Source: Microlunatus kandeliicorticis (GTDB taxonomy: Bacteria > Actinomycetota > Actinomycetes > Propionibacteriales > Propionibacteriaceae). From it: a stretch of 64,000 nt of DNA. The translations under genes and the position numbers were made by a program. Position 1 is the stretch's first letter. Each line of letters starts with the position of its first letter. The notes beneath the pieces were generated by a model that worked only from the letters and a program-made list of their open reading frames with translations, did no database searches and was not told the DNA's origin. Of this stretch, positions 25,258 through 34,537 are shown piece after piece. The stretch spans positions 558,001-622,000 of the forward strand of contig NZ_JACGWT010000002.1 of the NCBI RefSeq assembly GCF_014137855.1. The letters are read 5' to 3'.

Positions 25258-25704
25258 TCAGTCGGTCAACGCGTCGAGCAGCCGGTCGCGGACCCGGTCG
25301 GCGGCGGTGACCAGCGCGCGACGGCCCTCCTCGACCCCGGCCAACCGGCCGACCTGCAGGTCCCGACGCAGGGCCTGGGCGGCCAGCGAGACCTCGTGCG
25401 CCCCGAGCATCACCGACGAGGAGTCGAGGCTGAGCAGCGCGACCACGGCCGGGTCGACGTTGAGCTGGAGCGGTTGGCCCGGGGTCTGGGCGGCGTTCCC
25501 GGCGGCCTCGATGACGTCGAGCTCGCGCCCGATCCTCTCGATCCGGGCGGGCAGCAGGGCGAGGTAGTCCCGGATGAAGCCGCGCGCCGTCCCGCGGTCG
25601 ACGTTGAGCTCGGCACAGATCCGGTCGAGGTCGACCCCCTCGCGGTCCGGCCCGGGGTCGGTCGAGGGTCGCTGACCCCGGCCGGCCTCGTCGTTCGCAT
25701 GCAT
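25258..25704 (-). CDS. Hpt-like helical protein lacking the phosphorylatable histidine
   Basis: This 148-residue protein is predicted to be mostly helical. The middle segment FIRDYLALLPARIERIGREL and the later LLSLDSSSVMLGAHEVSLAAQ follow the layout of histidine phosphotransfer domains (helix, then xHxLKGSSxxLGA). In the second motif the His position is Leu and the Lys position is Asp, so it cannot carry phosphate in the usual way. An Hpt-derived binding or inhibitor protein for the neighbouring response regulator is an inference. The gene abuts the regulator stop-to-stop (TGATCA). Similarity is by eye only. Confidence 0.55.
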   Translation of the reverse strand: MHANDEAGRGQRPSTDPGPDREGVDLDRICAELNVDRGTARGFIRDYLALLPARIERIGRELDVIEAAGNAAQTPGQPLQLNVDPAVVALLSLDSSSVMLGAHEVSLAAQALRRDLQVGRLAGVEEGRRALVTAADRVRDRLLDALTD

Positions 25705-25936
25705 CCTGGTCCCGTTCCGCCGCCCGGCCGCGACCCGCCCCGGCGGGTCACCGGTCGACCGGCCTCGTGCGCCGCGGACCCCCGTCCACGGTCTCGGGTC
25801 GGTGTCGCCCCTGCGACAGCCTCACCCGGTGCTCCACTGTGGGCGCGGCGACCTAGCCGCCCCGCGTGGCCGGTGCGGCATTGGCTCAGGATTCGCGCAA
25901 TTTCTGCTGTGCCCGGCAGTCGGGCAGCATGGACCG

Positions 25937-28474
25937 GTGAGTCTCGCCGCGCTGCTCGACGACCCGGCCCGCCGTCCGGCCGGCGACGACCCGGACGCGG
26001 TGTTCGAGGCGTTCACGGGCTGGGCGTCCGGGCGCGGGCTGAGTCTCTATCCGGCGCAGAGCGAGGCGCTGATCGAGCTGGTCACCGGCGCCAACGTCAT
26101 CCTCGCCACCCCGACCGGGTCGGGGAAGAGCCTGGTGGCCAGCGGGGCCGAGTTCGCCACCCTGGCCGCCGGCGGCCGCGTCTTCTACACCGCACCGATC
26201 AAGGCGCTGGTCTCGGAGAAGTTCTTCGACGCGGTCGAGCAGTTCGGCACCGACCGGGTCGGGATGCTCACCGGCGACGCGGCGGTCAACTCGAACGCGC
26301 CGTTGATCTGCTGCACCGCGGAGGTGCTGGCCAACCTGTCCCTGCGCTCCGGCCCGGCCGGCTCCGGCCCGGACGGCATCGCCACGGTGATCATGGACGA
26401 GTTCCACTACTACGCCGACCCGGACCGCGGCTGGGCCTGGCAGGTGCCGCTGATCCAGCTGCCGAACAGCCAGTTCCTGCTGATGTCGGCCACCCTCGGC
26501 GACGTCAGCCGGTTCGCCGACGACCTCACCCGACGGACCGGACGCGCGTCGTCGGTGGTCGCCTCGGCCGACCGGCCGGTCCCGTTGCACTACAGCTACG
26601 TCACCACCACCCTGCACGAGACGGTCGAGGAGCTGGTCACCACCCACCAGGCCCCGGTCTACGTCGTCCACTTCAGCCGGGCCGCCGCGGTCGAGCAGGC
26701 CCAGGCGATGACCAGCCTGCGGGTGGTCACCCGCGAGGAGAAGGACCGGATCGCCGAGCTGATCGGCGGGTTCCGGTTCAACGCCGGGTTCGGCCGGGCG
26801 TTGTCCCGGATGGTGCGCAACGGCATCGGCGTCCACCACGCCGGGATGCTGCCGCGCTACCGGCGGCTGGTGGAGCGGCTCAGCCAGGCCGGGCTGCTCA
26901 AGATCATCTGCGGCACCGACACCCTCGGGGTCGGGATCAACGTGCCGATCCGCACCGTGCTGCTGACCTCGCTGAGCAAGTACGACGGGGTCAAGCCGCG
27001 GCTGCTGACCGCCCGCGAGTTCCACCAGATCGCCGGCCGGGCCGGCCGCGCCGGCTACGACAGCACCGGCACCGTGATCGTCCAGGCGCCCGACCACGTG
27101 GTGGCCAACGAGAAGGCGCTGGCCAAGGCCGGTGACGACCCGAAGAAGCGCCGCAAGGTGGTGCGGAAGAAGCCGCCGGAGGGGACCGTCGGGTACGGCC
27201 GGCCGACCTTCGACCGGCTGGTGGACGCCGAGCCCGAGCCGCTGACCTCGAGCTTCCAGGTGACCAACGCGACGATCCTCAACCTGATCGCCGCGCCGGG
27301 CGACTGCTTCGCCGCGAGCCGGCACCTGCTCACCACCAACGACGAGCCGCCCGAGCGGCAGCGTCGTCACATCCGGCGGGCGCTGGCCGTCTACCGCGGT
27401 CTCCGGGCCGCCGGCGTGGTCGAGCAGCTGCCCGCTCCGGACGCGGAGGGCCGGACCGCGCGGCTGACCGTCGACCTCCAGGCCGACTTCGCGCTCAACC
27501 AGCCGCTGTCGCCGTTCGCCCTGGCCGCGCTCGAGCTGCTCGACCCCGAGGCCCCGGGCTATCCGCTCGACGTCGTCTCGGTGGTGGAGGCCACGCTCGA
27601 GGACCCGCGCCCGATCCTCACCGAGCAGCGCAACCGGGCCCGTCGCGAGGCGGTGCAGCAGATGAAGGCCGACGGGATCGAGTACGACGAGCGGATGGAG
27701 CTGCTCGAGGAGGTGACCCACCCGCGACCGCTGGCCGAGCTGCTCGAGCCCGCGTTCGCCACCTATCTGCAGACCCACCCGTGGATGGCCGACCACCGGC
27801 TGTCGCCGAAGTCGGTGGTCCGCGAGATGGCCGAGCAGGCGATGGACTTCACCGCCTACGTCGGCCTCTACAGCCTGGCGCGTTCCGAGGGACTGGTGCT
27901 GCGCTACCTGGCCGACGCCTACAAGGCGCTCCGGCAGACGGTGCCCGAGGAGGCCAAGACCGAGGAGCTCCGCGACCTGATCGAGTGGCTCGGCGAGCTG
28001 GTCCGGCAGACCGACTCGAGCCTGCTCGACGAGTGGGAGCGGCTGGCCTCGCCGGAGACCCTGGTCGCCGAGGGCGCAGAGATGATGGACGCACCACCGC
28101 CGCCGGTGACCGCCAACACCCGGGCCTTCCGGGTGCTGGTGCGCAACGCGCTGTTCCGCCGGGTCGAGCTGGTCGCGCGCCGGGACTGGACCGCGCTCGG
28201 CGAGCTGGACGGCGACGCCGGCTGGGACGCCGAGGACTGGCGGGAGGCGGCCGAACCGTACTTCGACGAGCACGACCGGCTGCTCACCAGTGCGGACGCC
28301 CGCGGCCCGGCGTTGCTGATCATCGGGACCGAGGCCGGCGCCTGGCGGGTGCGGCAGATCTTCGACGACCCGGCCGGGGACCACGACTGGGGCTACAGCG
28401 CCGTGGTGGACCTCGCGGCGAGCGACGAGGCCGGGCAGCCGGTGATCACCGTGACCGACGTCGGCCGGCTCTGA
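25937..28474 (+). CDS. Large DExH RNA helicase with DUF3516 C-terminus
   Basis: This 845-residue Ski2-like helicase has Walker A ATPTGSGKS (about residue 58), DEFH (MDEFHYY) as the DExH box, LMSATLG, a GIGVHHAGMLP segment and the AGRAGRAG box. The C-terminal half is the DUF3516 region typical of actinobacterial members. These helicases are thought to work in RNA turnover or ribosome metabolism. The GTG at 25937 follows CAGCAT by 6 bases and the frame upstream is not conserved. menB follows 32 bases later but has its own leaderless -10. Confidence 0.92.
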   Translation: MSLAALLDDPARRPAGDDPDAVFEAFTGWASGRGLSLYPAQSEALIELVTGANVILATPTGSGKSLVASGAEFATLAAGGRVFYTAPIKALVSEKFFDAVEQFGTDRVGMLTGDAAVNSNAPLICCTAEVLANLSLRSGPAGSGPDGIATVIMDEFHYYADPDRGWAWQVPLIQLPNSQFLLMSATLGDVSRFADDLTRRTGRASSVVASADRPVPLHYSYVTTTLHETVEELVTTHQAPVYVVHFSRAAAVEQAQAMTSLRVVTREEKDRIAELIGGFRFNAGFGRALSRMVRNGIGVHHAGMLPRYRRLVERLSQAGLLKIICGTDTLGVGINVPIRTVLLTSLSKYDGVKPRLLTAREFHQIAGRAGRAGYDSTGTVIVQAPDHVVANEKALAKAGDDPKKRRKVVRKKPPEGTVGYGRPTFDRLVDAEPEPLTSSFQVTNATILNLIAAPGDCFAASRHLLTTNDEPPERQRRHIRRALAVYRGLRAAGVVEQLPAPDAEGRTARLTVDLQADFALNQPLSPFALAALELLDPEAPGYPLDVVSVVEATLEDPRPILTEQRNRARREAVQQMKADGIEYDERMELLEEVTHPRPLAELLEPAFATYLQTHPWMADHRLSPKSVVREMAEQAMDFTAYVGLYSLARSEGLVLRYLADAYKALRQTVPEEAKTEELRDLIEWLGELVRQTDSSLLDEWERLASPETLVAEGAEMMDAPPPPVTANTRAFRVLVRNALFRRVELVARRDWTALGELDGDAGWDAEDWREAAEPYFDEHDRLLTSADARGPALLIIGTEAGAWRVRQIFDDPAGDHDWGYSAVVDLAASDEAGQPVITVTDVGRL

Positions 28475-28506
28475 CCGAGCCCGCCGCCGGGTGCCACACT
28501 GGGCCG

Positions 28507-29577
28507 ATGAGCCCCACCGGAGAACCGCCTGAGGCCGCCGAGGGCAGCGCCGACGAGCTCACCGCCGCCCCGGAGCACGAGCACCGGGTGGACGCGGACG
28601 TCACCGGGCCCCGCACCGCTCCCGAACCCGCTGACGAGGCGCGGACGGACTGGGCGCCGGGCCGGGCCACCCGACCCGAGTCGGCCCAGCCGTTCGAGCC
28701 CGAGCGGTGGCGCGCCGTCGAGGGGTTCGCCTTCACCGACATCACCTACCACCGGGCCGTCGACGCGCCGGTGGTGCGGATCGCCTTCGACCGGCCCGAG
28801 GTGCGCAACGCCTTCCGGCCGCACACCGTCGATGAGCTCTACCGTGCGCTCGACCACGCCCGGGCGAGCTCGGACGTCGGCTGCGTGCTGCTCACCGGCA
28901 ACGGGCCGTCGCCGAAGGACGGCGGCTGGGCGTTCTGCAGCGGCGGCGACCAGCGGATCCGCGGCCGCTCGGGCTACACCTACGCCGACGACGAGGCGCC
29001 CGCGCAGGTCGACCCGGCGGCGGCCGGTCGGCTGCACATCCTCGAGGTGCAGCGGCTGATCCGGTTCATGCCCAAGGTGGTGATCTGCCTGGTCAGTGGG
29101 TGGGCGGCCGGCGGCGGGCACAGCCTGCACGTGGTCTGCGACCTCAGCCTGGCCAGCGCCGAGCAGGCCCGGTTCAAGCAGACCGACGCCGACGTCGGCA
29201 GCTTCGACGCCGGGTACGGCTCGGCCTACCTGGCCCGCCAGGTCGGGCAGAAGTTCGCCCGCGAGATCTTCTTCCTCGGCGAGACCTACGGCGCCGAGGA
29301 CGCCCACCGGATGGGGATGGTCAACCGGGTCGTCCCCCACGCCGAGCTCGAGCGGGTCGGCCTGGAGTGGGGGGCGGCGATCTGCCGGAAGAGCCCGACC
29401 GCGCAGCGGATGCTCAAGTTCGCCTTCAACGCCGTCGACGACGGGCTGGTCGGACAGCAGGTCTTCGCCGGCGAGACCACCCGGCTGGCCTACATGACCG
29501 ACGAGGCCGTCGAGGGCCGGAACGCCTTCCTCGAGAAGCGCCCGCCCGACTGGTCGCCGTTCCCGTACTACTACTGA
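28507..29577 (+). CDS. menB: 1,4-dihydroxy-2-naphthoyl-CoA synthase
   Basis: In this 356-residue protein the crotonase fold starts near residue 75. It contains FDRPEVRNAFRP, an oxyanion region (CSGGDQRIRG), SGWAAGGGHSLHVVCDLSLA, TDADVGSFDAGYGSAYLARQVG and the family-typical end WSPFPYYY. The enzyme cyclises O-succinylbenzoyl-CoA in menaquinone synthesis. The first 65 or so residues are an extra Glu/Ala/Pro-rich acidic extension not needed for the fold. ATG 28507 lies 6 bases after CACACT, consistent with a leaderless transcript. No other men genes are in the window. Confidence 0.92.
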   Translation: MSPTGEPPEAAEGSADELTAAPEHEHRVDADVTGPRTAPEPADEARTDWAPGRATRPESAQPFEPERWRAVEGFAFTDITYHRAVDAPVVRIAFDRPEVRNAFRPHTVDELYRALDHARASSDVGCVLLTGNGPSPKDGGWAFCSGGDQRIRGRSGYTYADDEAPAQVDPAAAGRLHILEVQRLIRFMPKVVICLVSGWAAGGGHSLHVVCDLSLASAEQARFKQTDADVGSFDAGYGSAYLARQVGQKFAREIFFLGETYGAEDAHRMGMVNRVVPHAELERVGLEWGAAICRKSPTAQRMLKFAFNAVDDGLVGQQVFAGETTRLAYMTDEAVEGRNAFLEKRPPDWSPFPYYY

Positions 29578-29685
29578 GCACGCCCGCGCCGGCGCGGTTC
29601 CGCCGAGGACACGAGTGTGTTACGTCCCCGGACGGGGTCTGTCGCGTCGCGTCCCGGACCCGGCAGACTCCCGGCCCTGAGCTGA

Positions 29686-29718
29686 ATGCGGGCTGAGAGC
29701 CCGCGGCAAGGGGGACCC
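29686..29718 (+). promoter_or_regulatory. Structured leader directly before the amino-acid permease
   Basis: GCGGGCT (29688-29694) pairs with AGCCCGC (29698-29704) around GAG. It is preceded by CTGAAT and followed by GGCAAGGGGGACCC, ending at the ATG. This order recalls the 5' half of the ydaO (c-di-AMP) riboswitch consensus. The second half is not seen before the start codon. It is either a cut-down or chance resemblance, or a simple hairpin around the ribosome site AAGGGGG. Confidence 0.35.
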
Positions 29719-31185
29719 ATGGCGCTCGACTCGGCCTCGCCGATCACCCGCAGCACGCTGTTCCGCCGCAAGCCGGTCCGGCGGGCGGCCGACGGGGCGG
29801 TCGAGGGCCCCGGGCTGACCCGGACGATCGGCACCTTCCAGCTGACGATGTTCGGGGTCGGGGCCACCATCGGCACCGGCATCTTCTTCGTGCTCGCCTC
29901 GGCGGTGCCCGAGGCGGGCCCGGCGGTCATCGTCTCCTTCGTGCTCGCCGGGGTCGCCGCCGGGCTGGCCGCGATCTGCTACGCCGAGATGGCCAGCTCG
30001 GTCCCGGTCTCCGGCAGCACCTACTCCTACGCCTACGCGACCCTCGGCGAGATCGTCGCGATGGGGGTGGCCGCCTGCCTGCTGCTCGAGTACGGCGTCT
30101 CCACCGCCGCGGTCGCGGTCGGCTGGAGCAGCTACCTGCAGGAGGCGATCGCCAACCTCACCGGGTGGCGGCTGCCCGACGCGATCCTCTACGCGCCGCT
30201 CAGCGCGGTGCCGGACGCGCCGACCGGCGTGATCAACCTGCCGGCGGTGGTGCTGGTCGGTCTGTGCATGCTGCTGCTGATCCGCGGCGCCAGCGAGTCC
30301 GCCCGGGTCAACGCGATCATGGTGGTGATCAAGCTGACCGTGCTGGCCATGTTCGCGGTGATCGCGTTCACCGCGTTCCGGGCCGACCACTTCGCGAACT
30401 TCGCCCCGATGGGGGTCGGCGGCGTGGCCACCGCGGCCGGGACGATCTTCTTCTCCTTCATCGGGCTCGACGCGGTCTCCACCGCGGGCGACGAGGTCAA
30501 GGACCCCCAGCGGACGATGCCGCGTGCGCTGATCGGTGCGCTGTTCGTGGTGATCGGCTTCTACCTGCTGGTGGCGGTCTCGGCGATCGGCGCCCAGCCG
30601 TGGCAGCAGTTCGAGGGCCAGGAGGCGGGGCTGTCCCGGATCCTGGAGATCATCACCGGCACCCCGGTCTGGGCCACCATCCTCGCCGTCGGTGCGGTGA
30701 TCTCGATCTTCTCCGTCACCCTGGTCACGATGTACGGGCAGACCCGGATCCTCTTCGCGATGGGCCGCGACGGGATGCTGCCGCCGCTGTTCGCCCGGGT
30801 CAGCTCGCGGACCCAGACCCCGGTGCAGAACACGGTGATCGTGGCCGTGGTGGTGGCCCTGCTCGCCGCGTTCGTCCCGCTGGACTACCTGATCGACGTG
30901 GTCTCGATCGGCACCCTGACCGCGTTCATCATCGTCTCCCTCGGGGTGATCATCCTGCGGGTGCGCGAGCCCGACCTGCCGCGCGGGTTCAAGGTGCCGG
31001 GCTATCCGGTGACCCCGGTGCTGTCGATCCTGGCCTGTGGCTACATCCTGGCCAGCCTGCACTGGTACACCTGGGTGATCTTCGCCGGCTGGGTGATTGT
31101 CTTCCTGGCCTTCTACCTGCTCTACGGGCGCCGGCACTCCGCGCTCGGCCGCGGCATCGTGGCTCCGACCGAGGGTGGGCACTGA
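29719..31185 (+). CDS. APC-family amino-acid permease
   Basis: This 488-residue protein has twelve predicted helices. The APC signature appears in helix 1 (FGVGATIGTGIFFVLA), in a central FFSFIGLDAVSTAGDEVKDP segment (helix 6 region), and in QTRILFAMGRDGMLP (cytoplasmic loop). It resembles cationic or general amino-acid permeases (YhdG/CAT type), so arginine or ornithine is a plausible cargo, especially with ddaH nearby, but that is inference. ATG 29719 is preferred over 29686 because the latter lies inside the leader hairpin. The USP gene starts 2 bases after the stop, so the two form an operon. Confidence 0.92.
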   Translation: MALDSASPITRSTLFRRKPVRRAADGAVEGPGLTRTIGTFQLTMFGVGATIGTGIFFVLASAVPEAGPAVIVSFVLAGVAAGLAAICYAEMASSVPVSGSTYSYAYATLGEIVAMGVAACLLLEYGVSTAAVAVGWSSYLQEAIANLTGWRLPDAILYAPLSAVPDAPTGVINLPAVVLVGLCMLLLIRGASESARVNAIMVVIKLTVLAMFAVIAFTAFRADHFANFAPMGVGGVATAAGTIFFSFIGLDAVSTAGDEVKDPQRTMPRALIGALFVVIGFYLLVAVSAIGAQPWQQFEGQEAGLSRILEIITGTPVWATILAVGAVISIFSVTLVTMYGQTRILFAMGRDGMLPPLFARVSSRTQTPVQNTVIVAVVVALLAAFVPLDYLIDVVSIGTLTAFIIVSLGVIILRVREPDLPRGFKVPGYPVTPVLSILACGYILASLHWYTWVIFAGWVIVFLAFYLLYGRRHSALGRGIVAPTEGGH

Positions 31186-31187
31186 CC

Positions 31188-32072
31188 ATGACGGTGGTGG
31201 TCGGCCACCTGCCGCACAAGGGCGGGCGTGGCAGCCTCGATCTCGGACTGCAGCTGGCGCACACCCTCGGCCGTCCGCTGGCCGTGGTGACCGTGGTGCC
31301 GCGGCAGTGGGCGACGCCCTCGCTGGCCCGGGTCGACGGCGAGTTCGCCGAGTACGCGCGCCAGGTGGGCGAGCGCGCCGAGGCGCAGGCCCGGGAGTAC
31401 CTCAGCGAGACCACGGTCGAGGTCGAGGTCCGCTACGAGGCCGTCCCCGGGCGGTCGTCGTCGGCGGCGCTGGTCGAGACGGCCCGCCGGCTGGACGCGG
31501 CGCTGCTGGTGCTGGGCTCCTCGACCGACGGCGCCGAGGGCCGGATCACCGTGGGGGCGACCACCGGCAAGCTGCTGCACTCCTCACCGATCCCGTTGGC
31601 GCTGGCGCCGCGCGGCTACCGCTCGGACGCCGTCGACGGGGTGCCACGGGTGACCTGCGCGTTCTCCGACAACGACGCGTCGGTGCGGGTGGTCAGCCGG
31701 GTGGCCGAGGTGGCCCGCGGGGTGCACGCGCCGCTCCGGGTGGCCAGCTTCGGGGTCCGCGGCGCCACCATGTACCCGCCCGAGATCGGGTTGTCGGCGG
31801 AGGACTCGGTGCTGGCGGGCTGGCGCGACCAGGTGGTCGCCGCCCAGCAGCGGCTGGTCGAGCGCGGCGTGGTGGACGCCGACGTCGAGCGGGTGATCGG
31901 CACCGGCGCCGGCTGGGGCGAGGCGCTGTCGAGCATCGACTGGCACCCGACCGAGCTGCTCGCGCTGGGCTCCTCGACGGTCGGACCGGCGGCCCGGGTG
32001 TTCCTCGGGTCGCGGGCGGCCAAGATCATCCGGCACGCCCCGGTGCCGGTCGTGGTGCTGCCGGCCGGCTGA
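31188..32072 (+). CDS. Tandem universal stress protein (two Usp domains)
   Basis: This 294-residue protein contains two Usp folds (residues 1-140 and 148-294). The first ends with LVLGSSTDGAEGRITVGATTGKLL, the second with LALGSSTVGPAARVFLGSRAAKII. These are close to the ATP-binding GX2GX9GS/T signature. Such proteins often couple transporter activity to nucleotide levels. The gene is two bases downstream of an APC permease, and APC-Usp pairs are common in actinobacteria, so it probably modulates that permease. Confidence 0.88.
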   Translation: MTVVVGHLPHKGGRGSLDLGLQLAHTLGRPLAVVTVVPRQWATPSLARVDGEFAEYARQVGERAEAQAREYLSETTVEVEVRYEAVPGRSSSAALVETARRLDAALLVLGSSTDGAEGRITVGATTGKLLHSSPIPLALAPRGYRSDAVDGVPRVTCAFSDNDASVRVVSRVAEVARGVHAPLRVASFGVRGATMYPPEIGLSAEDSVLAGWRDQVVAAQQRLVERGVVDADVERVIGTGAGWGEALSSIDWHPTELLALGSSTVGPAARVFLGSRAAKIIRHAPVPVVVLPAG

Positions 32073-32083
32073 GCCGCCGCCGC

Positions 32084-32863
32084 TCAGAGGGTGCGGAGCC
32101 GCACCGACAGGCAGGTGACGCAGCCCTCGAGCTTCTCGAACTCGGTGATCGGCACGGTGACCACGTCGAGGCCGCGGGCCGCGAACAGCTCGGCGGTCCG
32201 CGGTGCGTCCGCCGACATGATCACCGACGGACGACCGTCCGGGCCGGGGCCGAGGTCGACCACCGCGGTGCCGTGTTCCTCGGGCACCGGCAGGAACCGG
32301 GGGAACCGCGACGGGTCGTCCACCAGCGGCGGGTGGCCGACCACCGTGCCGTCGGGCAGCGCGGTGACCCCGGACTTGAGGTGCAGCACCGCGGTCACCG
32401 GGACGCTGACGACCGTCCAGCCGCGCGGGGTGAGCAGCGCGGTCAGCTGGGCGATCCCCTCGGCGTCGGTCCGTGCGCTCGCGCCGACCCAGGCCGTCCG
32501 GCCGATCTTGAGCACGTCGCCGCCGTCGAGGTGGCCGGGCTCGGTGATCGCGGCCCGTTCGACCCCGAGCACGTCGAGGGCGGCGGCGGTGCCAGCGGTC
32601 TCGCCGCGTCGGGACGGGGCGCCGGGCGAGGTGATCACCGCGAGGTCGTCGAAGACCACCACGGTGTCCTCGACGAACACGCCGTCGGGGTGTTCGTCGG
32701 CCGGGGCGACCTCGGTGACCTGCCAGCCGCGGCGGCGGAAGGCGTCGACGTAGCCGTGCCACTGGTCGAGGGCGAGCGCGGGGTCGACCGGCACCCGGTC
32801 GAGGTGGGTGAGCTCGCCGTCGGCGAGCCGGGGCGAGGGGCGGCGGACCAGGAGACGGGGCAC
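32084..32863 (-). CDS. ddaH: Dimethylarginine dimethylaminohydrolase-like protein
   Basis: This 259-residue guanidino-group hydrolase has an N-terminal FVEDTVVVF (substrate-binding Glu-Asp), a catalytic His in AVLHLKSG and a catalytic Cys near the end, in EKLEGCVTCLSVRL. The family hydrolyses methylated arginines to citrulline and amines. Relatives act on arginine or agmatine. Two cysteines lie close together, and the first (EGC) is the likely nucleophile. It converges with the permease-Usp operon, with 11 bases between stops. Confidence 0.85.
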   Translation of the reverse strand: MPRLLVRRPSPRLADGELTHLDRVPVDPALALDQWHGYVDAFRRRGWQVTEVAPADEHPDGVFVEDTVVVFDDLAVITSPGAPSRRGETAGTAAALDVLGVERAAITEPGHLDGGDVLKIGRTAWVGASARTDAEGIAQLTALLTPRGWTVVSVPVTAVLHLKSGVTALPDGTVVGHPPLVDDPSRFPRFLPVPEEHGTAVVDLGPGPDGRPSVIMSADAPRTAELFAARGLDVVTVPITEFEKLEGCVTCLSVRLRTL

Positions 32864-32906
32864 CGCCCCATTCTCGGTGCCGCGGCACCGATCGCCCGGG
32901 CGCGTT

Positions 32907-33707
32907 CTAGGGGCGAGCGCCGAGCCGGTCGACCACCAGGTCGGCGACCGCGGCCATCCCGGCGGCGTTCGGGTGGAACGAGACCCCGGAACGGCCGACC
33001 CAGCCGGTCACCCACGGTTCGCTGGCGCCGGCGTGGTGGTCCCGGCTCGCTTCGGCGGCCTCGACCAGCTCGGCTCCGGCGCGGTCGGCGACCGTCCGGT
33101 AGGTCGCGGTCAGGACGGCGGCCATCGCCTGCGCCTGGTCCCGTTGCGCCGCGGTCAGCGGCAGCGTCGGGTGCGGGTCCGGTCCGACGAGGGTCAGGTA
33201 GTCGACGATCAGCACCCGGGCGTCGGGTGCGGTGGTGTGGACGCTCTCGACCACCCGGGTCAGGGTGTCGGTCAGCCGCGCGACGGCGGCCGGGTCGGCG
33301 ACGATCCGGGTCCGGGCGGTCAGCCGGGGGCCGACCACCGGCAGCCGACCGGGCCCACGGTTGACCAGCACGGCCCGGAACAGCCCGCCGACGTAGCCGA
33401 GGTCGTTCCCGCCGACGGTCAGGGTGACCAGCCGGGTGGCCGGGGTGACGCCGTCGAGCTGGGCCGGCACCGGCGTGCGGCGGAGCGGGCGGGTCCGGGT
33501 CCGTCCCGGCCGGAGCAGGTCGTCGCTGACCGCGCCGGACCGGGTGACGTCGGTCAGCACCAGCCCGAGCCGCTCGGCAACCAGGTGCGCGTAGTTGCGG
33601 CCAGACCGGCCGGCCGCCTCGTCGACCACCGGGAGGATCCCCGGTCCGGCGGCGAACGAGCTGCCGAGCGCGGTGTAGGCCGCACCCGGCTCGAGCGGGG
33701 CGGCCAC
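32907..33707 (-). CDS. SGNH/GDSL-type esterase
   Basis: This 266-residue protein has the SGNH blocks: LGSSFAAGPG (block I nucleophile Ser; GSS rather than GDS), a Gly in SGAVSDDL, VGGNDLGYVG (block III Asn) and FHPNAAGM (block V Asp/His, here with His). The family hydrolyses lipid or carbohydrate esters. No convincing signal peptide is visible, unlike many relatives. It begins at GTG 33707, five bases after the stop of upp, and is likely co-transcribed with it. An upstream DNA segment could extend it but is occupied by upp. Confidence 0.85.
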   Translation of the reverse strand: MAAPLEPGAAYTALGSSFAAGPGILPVVDEAAGRSGRNYAHLVAERLGLVLTDVTRSGAVSDDLLRPGRTRTRPLRRTPVPAQLDGVTPATRLVTLTVGGNDLGYVGGLFRAVLVNRGPGRLPVVGPRLTARTRIVADPAAVARLTDTLTRVVESVHTTAPDARVLIVDYLTLVGPDPHPTLPLTAAQRDQAQAMAAVLTATYRTVADRAGAELVEAAEASRDHHAGASEPWVTGWVGRSGVSFHPNAAGMAAVADLVVDRLGARP

Positions 33708-33712
33708 CGCGG

Positions 33713-34354
33713 TCAGCCCGCCACGCCGTAGAGCCGGTCGCCGGCGTCACCGAGCCCGGGAACGATGTAGCCGCGCTCGTTGAGCCGTTCGTCGACCGCG
33801 GCGGTGACCAGCGTGCAGGGCACCTCGAGGTCGTCGAGCAGTCGCTGGAGCTTTGCGATCCCCTCCGGCGCGGCGAGCAGGCAGATGCAGGTGATGTGGT
33901 CGGCGCCGCGGTCGACCAGGAAACGGACGGCCGCGGCCAGCGTGCCGCCGGTGGCGAGCATCGGGTCGAGGACGTAGCACTGCCGGCCGGAGAGGTCGTC
34001 GGGCAGCCGCTCGGCGTAGGTGGACGGCTCGAGCGTCTCCTCGTTGCGGACCATCCCGACGAAGCCGACCTCGGCCGTCGGCATCAGCCGGGTCATGCCC
34101 TCGAGCATCCCGAGACCGGCGCGGAGGATCGGCACCACCAGTGGCCGCGGCGGCGCCAGCCGGACGCCGACGGCCGGGCCGACCGGGGTGGTCACCTGGT
34201 GCGGGGTGACCCGGATCTCGCGGGTCGCCTCGTAGGCCAGCAGGGTGACCAGTTCCTCGGTCAGCCGGCGGAAGGTCGGCGAATCGGTCCGCTCGTCGCG
34301 CAGGGTGGTCAGCTTGTGCGCGACGAGCGGGTGGTCGACGGTGCAGAGGTCCAC
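33713..34354 (-). CDS. upp: Uracil phosphoribosyltransferase
   Basis: This 213-residue enzyme converts uracil and PRPP to UMP in pyrimidine salvage. Landmarks are [15 protein letters not shown] at the N-terminus, [14 protein letters not shown], the PRPP-binding loop [10 protein letters not shown], and [18 protein letters not shown] at the C-terminus. The length is standard. GTG 34354 is chosen because the conserved N-terminus starts there. The ATG at 34417 would add 21 non-conserved residues. It lies upstream of the SGNH esterase on the same strand. Confidence 0.95.
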   Translation of the reverse strand: MDLCTVDHPLVAHKLTTLRDERTDSPTFRRLTEELVTLLAYEATREIRVTPHQVTTPVGPAVGVRLAPPRPLVVPILRAGLGMLEGMTRLMPTAEVGFVGMVRNEETLEPSTYAERLPDDLSGRQCYVLDPMLATGGTLAAAVRFLVDRGADHITCICLLAAPEGIAKLQRLLDDLEVPCTLVTAAVDERLNERGYIVPGLGDAGDRLYGVAG

Positions 34355-34537
34355 GCCCGAACGGTAGTACGACCGGCCCGAGCCGGGGCGGGCGAAAGGG
34401 TCGTCGTCTGAGACCATGGCCGTGCGGTCGAGCCTCGATCGGCGGGCTGGACACGAGCCCCGGCGGCGACGAAGATCAAGTGCCGCGCGGAGCGCGGAGG
34501 ATCATCGAGCGGCAGCGGGTTGCCGAGGGAGTGAGGG

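Noticed and set aside
29686-29718. TPP riboswitch because of CTGAGA
   Set aside because: The second conserved half (CCTGATC-like) and the flanking helices are missing.
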